Positions 44,201 through 54,160 are shown, counted from the stretch's first letter. The stretch is 64,000 nt of DNA from Oceanobacter kriegii DSM 6294 (GCF_000422845.1 NZ_AUGV01000008.1:124001-188000); one strand, 5' to 3'. The notes: generated from the sequence alone by a model not told the origin. Made by a program: numbers and translations.

Positions 44201-47128
44201 TTACAGCGGTACGTCGAACTGTGGCTGCTGGGAGCGAATCACGTCGTCCAGTGGCTTCCAGTCGCTGACGGCTTCACCCTGGGTAAACATCAGCCACGGC
44301 ACCTCGGCGTCCAGCACCATGCGTTGGAACAGCTGCTGAACCTCTTCCAGCGTCACCTTGCGCACTTCGGCGGCAATGGACTCGTTGGTGTCGAAGCTGT
44401 CACGGCCAACGCCAATATCACGCCAGAAGCGTTCGGCTTTTTCGGACATATTACGCGCCGGTTCCAGTAGTTTGCTGACCAGACCTTCCTGGAAGGTGGC
44501 GAATTCCTCGGGGCTCATGTCGGCGAGAGTTTGCTGGTACTGCTGCCAGAAGATTTCGCTGTGCTCCAGCAACTGGGTCGGCTGGGCGTCCGGAGACTGC
44601 ACAATAAACAACAGGCCGGGTACGGTGCGCTGCGGGAAAACCGTGCCAAAGACGATGTAGCCTAACTGCTGTTCGGTTCGCATGTACTGGTAGTACGGCG
44701 AGCTGATCATCTGACCCAGCAAGGCAATGCGGGCGCGATTGTGGTCGCTGGTGTCCTGACCTTGCAGGTACAGCACCATGGCCTTGTCGGCATGGTCCAT
44801 GTTGAGGTCTTTGGCGTATTTGCCTGCGGGGGCCCGAATGATGTCGTTGGCTGGCATCGCATCGGCATTGCCCGGGTAGGCGGTGTTGAGCTGGGCCGAC
44901 AGTTGTTTGGCGGCGTCAGCGCTCATGCTGCCATGAATAAAGATGCGATTGGCGGTATCGCCCTTGAGCATGATGGCAAACGCTTCCACATCGGCGCGGC
45001 TGACCATGCCAACGGCTTCCAGCAGGTCGGCTTCGTTGAAGCTTGGGGTATGAATCCAGCGCTTCAGTTCGGCAATACCACGCTCATAAGGCTTGGCTTT
45101 AAGGGCGTTTTCCAGCCGGCGCTTGAGGGACGCCTGATAGCGCTGGAACTGGTCGTCCGTGAGGCTGACCTGTTGCATGGTGTCGACCACCCGATCGAGC
45201 AACTCGGGCAGTTTGTCCTGATAACCGGACAACACCAGTTGCAGGCCTTCAGTGGTGGCGCTGAGGCGGTAGCCAAGACCGGCCAGTGTCGCCGGGTAGC
45301 TGTAGGTATTCAGCGCTTCGTTGACCGCGCGAACGTACAGCTGGGCCGTGGCCATGGTGCGGGCGTCGGCCATGCGCTGGTTGCGCATTTCAATGTTGAC
45401 GCGGGACTTTGGCTGCTTGAACTGCTTTTCCGGGTAATACCACAGTATCTGACCGGCTTCGTCGATCAGCTTGGCCGGGGTGGCTTGCTCTGGTTCGTCA
45501 TTGAGATCGAATTGCTGTGGAATAAATGGGTTCGGCGCTGGCAATTGCAGGCGTTCCAGACCTTCGGTGTGGAGGTCGGCGGTGCTGTATTCCATCGGGC
45601 GGATACGCATTGGGGTGTTGTACCAGGGATCGGCCATCTCGGTGGTGATGTTCGGGGCGATCAGGGTACGCAGCACGTTGTTCATGTTGAGTGCGTCGAG
45701 GTATGGCTTGAGCGTGGCCGCATCCGCTGGTAGTGCCAGATAATCACCGTGAATGATCTGGGCAGCCGGGTAAACCTGCATGTTGCTGCTCAGGCGCACC
45801 GCGTAGTCCGATAGTGAGCCGTGCTCCATAAAGCGGAACGCCATTTCGTTAAGCTGCTGTTGCTCTTGCATCAGGTACTGCGGGAAAGGTGTTTGCTTGA
45901 TGCGGTCGAAGTAGGTCTCGAGTATCTGGGTGATGTTATCCACATGCAGCAGACCGGCTTTGGTCAGGGCGATTTGAATCACCAGATTGGATTCGTAGCG
46001 GGTGCCCAGGCTGCGACCGGCGCTCAGGCCTTCGGCCCAGCCTTTTTCTTTCAGCAGTGCCAGAATGCTGCCTTCGCCTTCATGGCCAATCAGACTGGCC
46101 AGCAGTTGCAGCGGCTTGTGTTGGTACAGCGACAGGGTTTCCGGCATCGGGAAGGTGAACTGCAAACGGCGGATTTCTTTCACCGGTTCGATGTTCATGT
46201 CCATTGGCAGCTGGCCCGGCAGGAACAGCGGTGGGCGGCTGTCGGCGATCTGTACATCACGCTTGGGTACGGCGCTGAAGTGGCTGTTGGCCCATTGTTG
46301 CAGTTGCTCCAGCGGGTAGTTGCCCGCCATCACCAGCGTCATGCGGTCGGCGCTGTAGTGTTGTTGATAAAAGCTCAGCAGCTCGTCGCGGATTTTGCTG
46401 TCGGGGCGGTCGGCCAGGGTATCGAGGTTGCCAACCGAAAAGTGAGCGTACGGGTGATCCGGGTTATAAGCCTGTTTTTCGGCAGAATTGATGCGGCGAA
46501 AATCGTCTTTGATCTTGGCGGTGTACTCGGCGTTAACGGCGTTTTTTTCGCGGTCGACGTAGGCTGGATCAAAGGTGGGCGAGATAAAGAACGGCGCAAA
46601 GCGGTCAAGGGCACCGGCCATGGCGTCGTTGTCGATCGAAAAGAAATAGGTGGTTTGCTGGTGGGCGGTAAAGGCGTTGTGGCTGCCGCCATGGCGGCTT
46701 ATAAAGGCCTGATATTCACCGGCATCCGGGTACGGCTCGGTGCCCAGAAACAGCATGTGTTCGAGAAAGTGCGCCAGTCCCTGACGGTCGTCCGGGTCAT
46801 CACCACTGCCAACGCCAACGGTCATGGCGGCGGCGGCCTTGTCGGCTTCCGGGGTGGATACCAGCAACACCTGCAAGCCGTTTTCCAGCGTGGTGTACTG
46901 GTATTGGTAGTGGTCGGCAGGGCTGACAATCAGGCTGTTATCGTCGCTGTCGCGACAATTCCAAGGGGCGGCATCGTCGCAGCCCGGTTGCGAGGCGCTG
47001 GCCGCAGGTGATGAGCCGTTAGGCTCTTCTGGCGCGGTGTTTTCTGGCTCTGATTTGGGCTTCAACATGGAATATCCAATGGCTGCGAGTACGATAACAA
47101 GAAAGGTCCAGTAGCGCGGCGATAGCAT
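44201..47128 (-). CDS. pitrilysin-family (insulinase-like) metallopeptidase
   Basis: A 975-residue M16 protease of the protease III/insulin-degrading-enzyme size class. The inverted zinc motif is GLAHFLEHMLFLGT (His120, Glu123, His124), with the distal Glu expected in the NAVNAEYTAKI segment, followed by three further M16 domains, the last inactive. The N-terminus has a hydrophobic stretch (WTFLVIVLAAIGYSML) without an AxA cleavage site, so the enzyme is probably membrane-anchored in the periplasm. It degrades small peptides and unfolded proteins. The downstream intergenic space to selO is about 120 bp. Confidence 0.9.
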   Translation of the reverse strand: MLSPRYWTFLVIVLAAIGYSMLKPKSEPENTAPEEPNGSSPAASASQPGCDDAAPWNCRDSDDNSLIVSPADHYQYQYTTLENGLQVLLVSTPEADKAAAAMTVGVGSGDDPDDRQGLAHFLEHMLFLGTEPYPDAGEYQAFISRHGGSHNAFTAHQQTTYFFSIDNDAMAGALDRFAPFFISPTFDPAYVDREKNAVNAEYTAKIKDDFRRINSAEKQAYNPDHPYAHFSVGNLDTLADRPDSKIRDELLSFYQQHYSADRMTLVMAGNYPLEQLQQWANSHFSAVPKRDVQIADSRPPLFLPGQLPMDMNIEPVKEIRRLQFTFPMPETLSLYQHKPLQLLASLIGHEGEGSILALLKEKGWAEGLSAGRSLGTRYESNLVIQIALTKAGLLHVDNITQILETYFDRIKQTPFPQYLMQEQQQLNEMAFRFMEHGSLSDYAVRLSSNMQVYPAAQIIHGDYLALPADAATLKPYLDALNMNNVLRTLIAPNITTEMADPWYNTPMRIRPMEYSTADLHTEGLERLQLPAPNPFIPQQFDLNDEPEQATPAKLIDEAGQILWYYPEKQFKQPKSRVNIEMRNQRMADARTMATAQLYVRAVNEALNTYSYPATLAGLGYRLSATTEGLQLVLSGYQDKLPELLDRVVDTMQQVSLTDDQFQRYQASLKRRLENALKAKPYERGIAELKRWIHTPSFNEADLLEAVGMVSRADVEAFAIMLKGDTANRIFIHGSMSADAAKQLSAQLNTAYPGNADAMPANDIIRAPAGKYAKDLNMDHADKAMVLYLQGQDTSDHNRARIALLGQMISSPYYQYMRTEQQLGYIVFGTVFPQRTVPGLLFIVQSPDAQPTQLLEHSEIFWQQYQQTLADMSPEEFATFQEGLVSKLLEPARNMSEKAERFWRDIGVGRDSFDTNESIAAEVRKVTLEEVQQLFQRMVLDAEVPWLMFTQGEAVSDWKPLDDVIRSQQPQFDVPL

Positions 47129-47216
47129 TTCAGCTCCTGACAGGGTCGCGTGGTTCCGTTCACGGTGGGTGGTGTGTGGGCAAATCCGGCTGGGACTCGC
47201 CCGTGGCGGTCAGCGA

Positions 47217-47474
47217 TTAGTGCGCTGTACCGCGAATTTCAGCAATGGCCTGGGCGTCGGCCAGGGTGCAGCTGTTGGGGTCGAGTTCGCAGATGCGGTT
47301 GAGACGCTCGCGGTTCTCTTCCAGTTCCGTAATCAGCAAGGCAAATTGGCCCTGAAACGCTTCATCGATGGCGCTGTACAGCTCTGCCACGGCATCATCG
47401 CTGCTGGCATTGGTGTTACGCAGGGTTTTCAGGCAGGCCAGGGCAATCTGGTGGTAGGCTTGGTCTTTGTTCAC
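47217..47474 (-). CDS. small hypothetical protein
   Basis: 85 residues from a GTG at 47474 preceded by a strong GGAGGA, which supports a real gene. The sequence MNKDQAYHQIALACLKTLRN.. is alpha-helical and acidic, with two cysteines near ICELDPNSCTL. No family is recognised. It sits between pitrilysin and the signalling cluster on the minus strand, and may share a transcript with either. Confidence 0.65.
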   Translation of the reverse strand: MNKDQAYHQIALACLKTLRNTNASSDDAVAELYSAIDEAFQGQFALLITELEENRERLNRICELDPNSCTLADAQAIAEIRGTAH

Positions 47475-47596
47475 GTTCGGTCCTCCGGTTTAGCCCTTAA
47501 TGATACATGAGTTGTTACGGCTTGAACTGTATCAATATTGCTATCGATTGCTATTGAGAGTGCCCGGCAAGGTTACCCGTCAGCTTTGCGGAGTTA

Positions 47597-49432
47597 TCAA
47601 TGACTGGCAAACCAGTGAATCTGTTGGGCGCCGATGGGGCGGGACAAGGCGTTGCCTTCCAGCCAGATCGAACTGCTCTGATGGGCGGTAGCCAGGGCTT
47701 CGGTGGATTCGATGCCGTGACAGTAGATGCGCTTGCCCTGTTCCAGCAAGGGTTGAAAGATACTGTAGTCGGCATCGCCACTGGCGCGCCAGCGATTGAT
47801 TTCGTTGGCGGCAATGCTGATGCCGTCAATATCGCAGCGGGCCAGCTGTCGCAATACCGGCAAGGGCGCCCCCGGCAGGCCTGCCACTTCAATGATCAAA
47901 CCGATGCCCTCAGGCAACATCAGCGACGTTCGCTCAAGCTGCGCCATGTCGGCCTGCCACGGCAGAATCAACTGCCAGAGTGGGCTCTGCCCTGTCTGTT
48001 GCCACTGGCTTATGCACTGTCGCATGGCCATCCAGACCGGGTTATTGATGCTGTCGAGACGCACGAAAATATTGGGCAGCTCCTGAATGTGTTGCTGCCA
48101 GGTGTGCTGCATGTTTTCCAGCCACAGGTGGCACACCTCCGGGTCTTGAATGTACTCCGGCAGCAGCTCCAGCCCACTGAGCCCCCCGAGCTTGTTAAAC
48201 ACTGGTCGTGCCCGGTAATCGTTGAAGGCCTGCTGGCTGCTGGTGACTGCCGGTTGTTCTGAGGTTTCTTGTGCTACCAGTGCCCGGCTGCGGCTGATGG
48301 GGCTGTCGAGCATCTCGCGCAAGGTATCCAGAGGGTCGCGCTGATGTTCTTCGTGCAACGGCAGGCAACGCATTTCGGGGGTCAGGGTAATGGCGTCACC
48401 GGCACTGATCAGCGGGCTTTGAAAGCGCTGTTTGATCGAGCGTTTGTGATCGTCCGGGCATTGCCTGTGGTCGGTGGCCATCAACGGCAGCACAAACAGG
48501 TGGTTGGCCAGCTGAAACAGGGGTTGGCGGTTGCCAATGCATTCCACCATGGCCTTGTAACAGGCAAAGCCGTTGTCGTCTTTTTGCAGTGGCTGTTCGT
48601 CAAACCGAACCACCTGCAAACAACTCATACCGGCAGAGCTGGCCAGAAAGCTGTCGAGCTGCTCGAATTGCTGATGCTGGTCTTTCATCGCCAACCAGTC
48701 GCTGTAATCGCGCCCGGGGTGATGGTCGGTGGCGGCCTCAAACACGCAGATGCAATAGTCGCGGCTGACCGAGCTGATGGCTGCCCACATGGCGCAAGGC
48801 TGGCCATTGTGGGCGTGCAGACTGAAATAGCCCAGCCAGGAATGGCCAGCTTCAACCTGGCGGGTCAATTCGGTTTCCAGCGCCACCGGCATCTGGCTGA
48901 TCTGGTTGCTGAACAGGTTGCGGCCAACCAGATTGCTTTCGGTTTCGCCCAGCAATTCACAAATGGAGTCGTTGGCCAGTCGGATAACCCAGTTGCGATC
49001 GGTCAGCAGGGTGCACATATCCGGCTTGATGGAGGTCTTCAGCCGAATCAGCTTGTGCAGCAGTGACGCCTGACGGGCGCCTTCCTGAATGTCGCGCAAG
49101 AGGCTGTTGGGCAATACCGGGCTGACCACAAACTTGTGCAGCAGGCCTTCCTGGCGCGCAGCATGTACGTGTTGATAGTCGAGGTCATTGGCCATCAGCA
49201 TGCGGTAGCTGGATGGACTGATGTCACGCAGGTGACTGGCGATCTGACGCCAGTTAGCCTTGCCGTTAATGGCGCCAAACACCACAACCTGAATTTTGTA
49301 GGTGCTGAATATCGACTCGGCTTCTTTCAGGTTGTGTGCAAGATGCACATCAACGTCCCGGGATATCAGCGCCTGATAGGCTGTGTGCAGTGAGGCCGTG
49401 CCATCGTTTATGAATAACACTTGTTGAGCCAT
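47597..49432 (-). CDS. pseudo-receiver / PAS / degenerate EAL signalling protein
   Basis: 611 residues from the ATG at 49432 (GGGAGGA upstream; the ATG at 49471 has none). Residues 1-120 have a receiver-like fold (VLFINDGTASLHTAYQALIS) but no phosphoacceptor Asp: the strand reads VVVFGAING. A PAS domain follows (DRNWVIRLANDSICELLGET). The last ~250 residues follow the outline of an EAL domain, yet EAL is replaced by ELL in GLELLPEYI and the other metal-binding motifs are altered (SINNP, CDIDGISI, IIEVAG), so it should not hydrolyse c-di-GMP. It may still bind it. The gene is divergent from the HTH gene at 49580. Confidence 0.75.
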   Translation of the reverse strand: MAQQVLFINDGTASLHTAYQALISRDVDVHLAHNLKEAESIFSTYKIQVVVFGAINGKANWRQIASHLRDISPSSYRMLMANDLDYQHVHAARQEGLLHKFVVSPVLPNSLLRDIQEGARQASLLHKLIRLKTSIKPDMCTLLTDRNWVIRLANDSICELLGETESNLVGRNLFSNQISQMPVALETELTRQVEAGHSWLGYFSLHAHNGQPCAMWAAISSVSRDYCICVFEAATDHHPGRDYSDWLAMKDQHQQFEQLDSFLASSAGMSCLQVVRFDEQPLQKDDNGFACYKAMVECIGNRQPLFQLANHLFVLPLMATDHRQCPDDHKRSIKQRFQSPLISAGDAITLTPEMRCLPLHEEHQRDPLDTLREMLDSPISRSRALVAQETSEQPAVTSSQQAFNDYRARPVFNKLGGLSGLELLPEYIQDPEVCHLWLENMQHTWQQHIQELPNIFVRLDSINNPVWMAMRQCISQWQQTGQSPLWQLILPWQADMAQLERTSLMLPEGIGLIIEVAGLPGAPLPVLRQLARCDIDGISIAANEINRWRASGDADYSIFQPLLEQGKRIYCHGIESTEALATAHQSSSIWLEGNALSRPIGAQQIHWFASH

Positions 49433-49518
49433 GCCGGTTAAATCCTCCCTGGCCACCGGTTTCTGGTTCATATGTCATGCGTTGGGTACAGCACTTACAC
49501 AGAGAATACTGTTTTGGA

Positions 49519-49546
49519 CTTGCAAAGGCCAAAGGCTATCTATACT
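49519..49546 (+). promoter_or_regulatory. possible promoter of the HTH-pseudo-receiver gene
   Basis: A good -10, TATACT (49541-49546), lies 16 bases after cttgca, a weak -35. Transcription would start near 49553, which suits the GTG start at 49580 and would exclude the longer frame beginning at 49472. Confidence 0.4.
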
Positions 49547-49579
49547 GAGTTTAAAGTATCAGACAGGCTGGGCGGTGTC

Positions 49580-50137
49580 GTGAGGGGAAAACAAGCTCTT
49601 ACCACAGGCGAAGTTGCCAAATATTGTGGTGTTAATTTCAGAACAGTCATCCGTTGGATTGAGCGCGGTCATCTGGAAGCATACAAGTTGCCGGGACGCG
49701 GGGATAACCGCATTCCATTGCCGGGATTCATCAGTTTCCTGCAAAGCAACCATATGCCGGTTCCGGACGAGTTGCGCCAGCACGGCCGTACCCTGTTGAT
49801 TCTGGCAGAGCCCGAAGATCTGGCCGCCGAGTTGGCCTCGACGGCGCGACGGGCAGGCTGGGAACCCATGGTGGCCAGTGATGCGATGCAGTTTGGTTAT
49901 GTGTTCTCGGAACAACAGCCAACCGCGGTGGTGGTGTCCAGCGAAGAAATGGTCGCGGCTGTGAACCGGGTACGACGGGAATCCGAAAGTCAGGATATTC
50001 TGTGTATTGTGGCCGGTGGCGATATTCCGACCGGGGTCAGCACGGATGGCTGGTGTCGAATACAATGGCCGGTGGAGCAAAAACGCTTTGTCGGGCTACT
50101 GGATTTGAGCGAAAGTCACACCCAGCGCCCGGTATAA
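49580..50137 (+). CDS. excisionase-like HTH protein with C-terminal pseudo-receiver
   Basis: 185 residues from the GTG at 49580. Residues 5-50 are a winged helix-turn-helix of the MerR/excisionase (HTH_17) type: LTTGEVAKYCGVNFRTVIRW, then IERGHLEAYKLPGRGDNRIP. The rest is receiver-like in its alternating strands and helices (TLLILAEPEDLAAELASTAR, then VVVSSEEMV) but lacks the acidic pocket and phospho-Asp. It is therefore probably a DNA-binding protein controlled by protein contact rather than phosphorylation. It lies 80 bp before the hybrid kinase and is divergent from the degenerate-EAL gene. The start codon is uncertain. Confidence 0.7.
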   Translation: MRGKQALTTGEVAKYCGVNFRTVIRWIERGHLEAYKLPGRGDNRIPLPGFISFLQSNHMPVPDELRQHGRTLLILAEPEDLAAELASTARRAGWEPMVASDAMQFGYVFSEQQPTAVVVSSEEMVAAVNRVRRESESQDILCIVAGGDIPTGVSTDGWCRIQWPVEQKRFVGLLDLSESHTQRPV

Positions 50138-50217
50138 GGTACGCCAACCGGGCCTGTTGAGCCGGGCCAATACGATGACCCGAAAGGCCGCCAACCGGAG
50201 CGCAAACATCGGACGTT

Positions 50218-52371
50218 ATGGCAGACCTATTTACCTATCAATGGCTACAGGCGTTGTTCATTCTGGTTGTGGCCGGCATGTTTCTGATGCTGTTGTCGGC
50301 CCTGCGAGTGACGCGGGCAGAAAACAACCGCCTCAAGCGCGCCAACCGCAGTCGCAATTTGTGGTGGTGGCAACACCCCGACGTACTGGTCAGTCTGGAC
50401 AGTCGCGGCCGGGTGGTGGAAGCCAACCGCCCCTTCTTTGATCACGATCTTGCTCCCGAATCCGAATTTGCCATTCTGTTCCCGGTGGCATTGCGTCAGC
50501 AGTTCTTGCAAGCGCTGGAAACCACATTGGCCGGTGGCGACGCCGGGGTTCTGGAATTTGAGCTGCCGGAATTGGAGGCCAGTGGCCGGATTCGGCTGAG
50601 CCGGGACACCAGTAAACCCGGCTACGTGATGATGTTCATTCAGGACACCAGCGAACGGTTTGAGGAGTTGCAGCAACTGCGCCAGGACAAACTGGCGGCC
50701 GAGCAATCGAATAACGCCAAAAGCCGCTTTCTGGCTAATATGAGTCACGAAATCCGCACTCCTATGACCGGCTTGCTGGGCATGGTGTCATTGATGGAAC
50801 AGACGCCGCTGGACGAAGAGCAACAGGGTTATCAGCGGGTGATTCACAGCTCCTCCGAACACCTGTTAGCGATCATCAACGACATTCTCGATATCTCCAA
50901 AATCGACGCTGGCAAACTCAGCATCGAGCAGGAAGAATTTGATCTCCACGAACTGGTGCAAAGCCTACTGGACATGGTCTCAGCCAAGGCGCAGGAAAAG
51001 CGTCTGACGCTGCAATCCTTTGTGGATGACAAGCTGCCGCAACAACTGATTGGCGATCCGATGCGAATTCGCCAAATCCTGATGAACTACCTCAACAACG
51101 CCATCAAATTCACCGAGCAAGGCCATGTGCTGTTGCGAGCGGTGCTGGTGCGCGATCACGACAGCAACGTTGCCATCCGGTTTTCGGTCGAAGACACCGG
51201 CATTGGCATTGGTGCCAGTCGCGCGGTGGCACTGTTTGAAGAGTACAGCTTTGCTCATGGCCGCATTTCCACCGAAGCGGGCGGAACCGGTTTGGGGCTG
51301 AGTATTTGCCAACGCCTGGCGAAGCTGATGGATGGCAAGGTCGGCGTGGTCAGCACCCCGGGCTCGGGCTCGAATTTCTGGTTTGATGTGAGCTTGCCTG
51401 TGGCATTTCGGGCCGATGTGCCACGACCATCGGAGCCGGGCAGTGTCAGCGGTGATATGTGGATCTGTGACGATCAACGTGTGCATCGCACCTTGCTGGC
51501 ATCGGTGGCCCGTAGCATGAACATGCTGGCGCGTGAATTCAGCAGTACGGCCAAGGTGCTGGAAGCGCTGCAACAGAATCCGCCGCCAGCGTTACTGGTG
51601 ATGTCGCAGCAATGCTGGCGCGAGAGCGACGACAACTTCCGGCTGCAGTTACGTCAGCGTCGCTTGCTGGTGGCGATGACCTCCTCGGATGGCATCTGGG
51701 AGCCGCGGGACGTGTTGCTGCAACAGGGCATTCGAGCCTGTTGGGAATGGCCAATGAGTCAGGCCAACGTCAAATCGCTACTGCGACGGCTGCTGGTGGC
51801 CGCGCCAGAGCAGTTGATTACCCGCGTTCATCTGTTCAATGGCGGTGAGCGCAGTACTTCTTCGCCAGCGGCAGAGCCCGGTATGGCCATGCAGAAATCA
51901 CTGCCGCTGGATCAGCCGCAGCAGGCACTCGTGCCGCATTCGGCTGCGCCTGTATCAGACGCCGGGCTGCTGGAAGGCTGTCGGGTGTTGCTGGCGGAAG
52001 ACAATCCGGTCAACCAGAAGGTTGCCAGCCAGATGCTCAAACGCCTCGGTTGTGAGGTTGAACTGGCGGTGGATGGTTTGCAGGCGGTTGCGATAACCGC
52101 CGAGCAGTCGTTCGATCTGGTGTTGATGGACTGCCATATGCCGAACATGGATGGCCTCGAAGCCAGCCGCAAGATTCGCCAGCGGGAACAACAACAGGAT
52201 CAGTCGCCGCTATTGATCGTGGCGCTGTCAGCCGATGTGATGGCCGACCGCAAAGGCGCTTGTGAAGCAGCCGGGATGAACGGCTATTTGGCCAAGCCTA
52301 TTCGGCTGGAAGACCTCAAGCGTGAGCTGCCGGTGTTTTTGGCAGCCCATAATCCCCGTAACAATCGCTGA
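50218..52371 (+). CDS. hybrid sensor histidine kinase with PAS, pseudo-receiver and receiver
   Basis: A 717-residue protein. One N-terminal membrane helix (ALFILVVAGMFLMLLSALRV) is followed by a PAS domain (residues ~50-145), then HisKA with FLANMSHEIRTPM (His177) and HATPase_c with N box LMNYLNNAIKFTEQG, G1 VEDTGIGIG and G2 GGTGLGLSICQRL. A first receiver-like domain (about residues 415-545) lacks a phospho-Asp. A second, canonical receiver has its acidic pocket in LLAEDNPVN, Asp638 in LMDCHMPNMDG and a Lys in LAKPI. With little periplasmic sequence, it probably senses in the cytoplasm or membrane. It sits with two genes carrying degenerate receivers, probably partners in one pathway. Confidence 0.88.
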   Translation: MADLFTYQWLQALFILVVAGMFLMLLSALRVTRAENNRLKRANRSRNLWWWQHPDVLVSLDSRGRVVEANRPFFDHDLAPESEFAILFPVALRQQFLQALETTLAGGDAGVLEFELPELEASGRIRLSRDTSKPGYVMMFIQDTSERFEELQQLRQDKLAAEQSNNAKSRFLANMSHEIRTPMTGLLGMVSLMEQTPLDEEQQGYQRVIHSSSEHLLAIINDILDISKIDAGKLSIEQEEFDLHELVQSLLDMVSAKAQEKRLTLQSFVDDKLPQQLIGDPMRIRQILMNYLNNAIKFTEQGHVLLRAVLVRDHDSNVAIRFSVEDTGIGIGASRAVALFEEYSFAHGRISTEAGGTGLGLSICQRLAKLMDGKVGVVSTPGSGSNFWFDVSLPVAFRADVPRPSEPGSVSGDMWICDDQRVHRTLLASVARSMNMLAREFSSTAKVLEALQQNPPPALLVMSQQCWRESDDNFRLQLRQRRLLVAMTSSDGIWEPRDVLLQQGIRACWEWPMSQANVKSLLRRLLVAAPEQLITRVHLFNGGERSTSSPAAEPGMAMQKSLPLDQPQQALVPHSAAPVSDAGLLEGCRVLLAEDNPVNQKVASQMLKRLGCEVELAVDGLQAVAITAEQSFDLVLMDCHMPNMDGLEASRKIRQREQQQDQSPLLIVALSADVMADRKGACEAAGMNGYLAKPIRLEDLKRELPVFLAAHNPRNNR

Positions 52372-52397
52372 AGCGGGTCGCTTTAAAGTACGCTGAT

Positions 52398-52808
52398 TTA
52401 CAGCACGCTGCCGTAAGGAATAAAGCGGTTGTCGGTCAGTTTCTTGATGGCCTTGATCTGATCTTTGGGCACCGGTGTGCCACGCTTTTTCAACATGCGG
52501 AAGACCCAGATGGCCGGGTTCTTGTCGGCCAGTTGCCAGTCGTCCAGCTGTTGCTCGGCCAGTACGTAAAACAGCGCAATGTTCCACAGCGTCTGGTCGT
52601 CCAGCTCGCCCCAGCCGTCCGCCCATTGTTCTTCGTTTAATTGCGTCCACAGCTTGGCCTGTTGCAGCAGGGCGGCGTCGAGGGCGCTTTCATTGATTGA
52701 AGGCTCGGCGCTGTCGCTGTTAACCAGAGCCGCAGGCAGTTGCTGTAACTGGTCGGCTTTGGGAAGGGAGGCGTTGCTGGCGCTGGCCGGTTGCCATTGT
52801 TCAATCAT
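52398..52808 (-). CDS. conserved-looking hypothetical protein
   Basis: 136 residues beginning MIEQWQPASASNASLPKADQ. The N-terminal 50 residues are low in order; the rest looks like a compact helical domain rich in Trp (AKLWTQLNEEQWADGWGELD, FYVLAEQQLDDWQLADKNPA, IKKLTDNRFIPYGSVL). There is no signal peptide, membrane segment or known motif. It is convergent with the hybrid kinase, 26 bp away, and divergent from the acyltransferase. No function can be proposed. Confidence 0.7.
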   Translation of the reverse strand: MIEQWQPASASNASLPKADQLQQLPAALVNSDSAEPSINESALDAALLQQAKLWTQLNEEQWADGWGELDDQTLWNIALFYVLAEQQLDDWQLADKNPAIWVFRMLKKRGTPVPKDQIKAIKKLTDNRFIPYGSVL

Positions 52809-52979
52809 GGGAGTTCTCTCAACAGGACGGTTGCAGGCTATGTGGGGGCAAAAGCCCGACTTTTAAAGAGGCTGCGGTCAATTTCAGCCGACACGGTAAC
52901 ACAGTCCTGAATTTGCCTTAAGGCGGCCAACTCAGGCATCATCCCCGCCGCCGATGACTACCCAGACCCTGAACCCTCC

Positions 52980-54125
52980 ATGCAAGATTTATACGCCGAC
53001 ATCCGCCCTTATCAGGACAGCGAAGTTGCTGCCGTTCTCGACCGCATTTGTCAGTCCGACACCGTTCACCGCGCGCTGTTGAAGTATCGTTTGCCGCTGC
53101 TGCCAGGCTGGCTGCGTGAGTTGATGTTGCCGCTGGCCAAACGGGTGCTGATCAAGCAAATGGCCGATGTCCACACGGTGCAGGATTTCCAGATCTGGAT
53201 GGAAAACTGGATTGGCCGCTTGTTGGCCAAAACCGCCACCGATGTGGTGGTGCGTGGTCTGGATCAAATGAACCCGCAACAAGGGCACCTGTGGATATCC
53301 AACCACCGTGATATCGCCATGGACCCGACCCTGATCAACTACTCGTTGCACAACGCAGGTTGGCCAACCAGTCGCATTGCCATCGGCGACAACCTGCTCA
53401 GTCACCCGGATGTGGGCGACGTGATGCGCTTGAACAAGTCTTTCATTGTTAAACGAAACATTACCAACAAGCGTGAGAAACTGGCGGCTTTGCAACAGCT
53501 GTCGAACTACATTCGCCATACCCTCGATGAGCAGGAATCGGTGTGGATTGCCCAGCGTGAAGGGCGCGCCAAAAACGCCATCGACATGACCGACACTGCG
53601 GTGCTGAAAATGATGGCGCTGCACGGCCGTGAGCGGAAGGAAAGCTTTGCCGAGAGTATGGGCCACTTGCGTCCGGTGCCGGTATGCATTCAATACGAAT
53701 GGGACCCTTGTGATGTGATGAAGGCCCGTGAACTGGTCGCCAAGGCCCGTTACGGTACCTACAGCAAGGAAGAAGGCGAAGATACCCGCAGCCTGCTGAC
53801 CGGCATTACCGGCAACAAGGGTGTGATTCACATCGACTTTGGCCGGCCGCTGACGGACGAGGAAATGGCCAGCGCCGACGTGATGGCCGCCGCCATTGAC
53901 CAGCAGCTGCGTGACATGACTGAAATATTACCCGTGCATCATGCGGCGCTGGGGTTGTTGCAGCGGCAGTTTGACTGTCACACCGACCTGCCTGCGGAAG
54001 CCGTCAGTGCGGAACTCGAACAACAAATGCGCGACCGCTTTGAATCCGAAGAACGTGACGTTCAGAAACAGGTGCTGCTGGCTTACGCCATGCCAATTCT
54101 GTTGCAACACGGACGTTCTGAATAA
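52980..54125 (+). CDS. PlsC-type acyltransferase family protein
   Basis: 381 residues. The acyltransferase H(X)4D motif is in WISNHRDIAMDPTLINYSLH, and the second block is VWIAQREGRAKNAID in place of the usual FPEGTRS. The family (PF01553) transfers acyl groups to glycerol-phosphate-like acceptors, but this long form, with an N-terminal helical extension and ~130 further residues, is closer to poorly characterised conserved acyltransferases than to lipid-synthesis PlsC. No transmembrane helix is obvious. The next gene starts 35 bp downstream. Confidence 0.78.
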   Translation: MQDLYADIRPYQDSEVAAVLDRICQSDTVHRALLKYRLPLLPGWLRELMLPLAKRVLIKQMADVHTVQDFQIWMENWIGRLLAKTATDVVVRGLDQMNPQQGHLWISNHRDIAMDPTLINYSLHNAGWPTSRIAIGDNLLSHPDVGDVMRLNKSFIVKRNITNKREKLAALQQLSNYIRHTLDEQESVWIAQREGRAKNAIDMTDTAVLKMMALHGRERKESFAESMGHLRPVPVCIQYEWDPCDVMKARELVAKARYGTYSKEEGEDTRSLLTGITGNKGVIHIDFGRPLTDEEMASADVMAAAIDQQLRDMTEILPVHHAALGLLQRQFDCHTDLPAEAVSAELEQQMRDRFESEERDVQKQVLLAYAMPILLQHGRSE

Positions 54126-54160
54126 CCGAATTGACCGCGCCCCGGGCGCAACGGAACACC

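Noticed and set aside
49472-49579. N-terminal extension of the HTH-pseudo-receiver protein
   Set aside because: Lies upstream of or over the likely promoter (-10 at 49541) and has no family match, so the GTG at 49580 is preferred.
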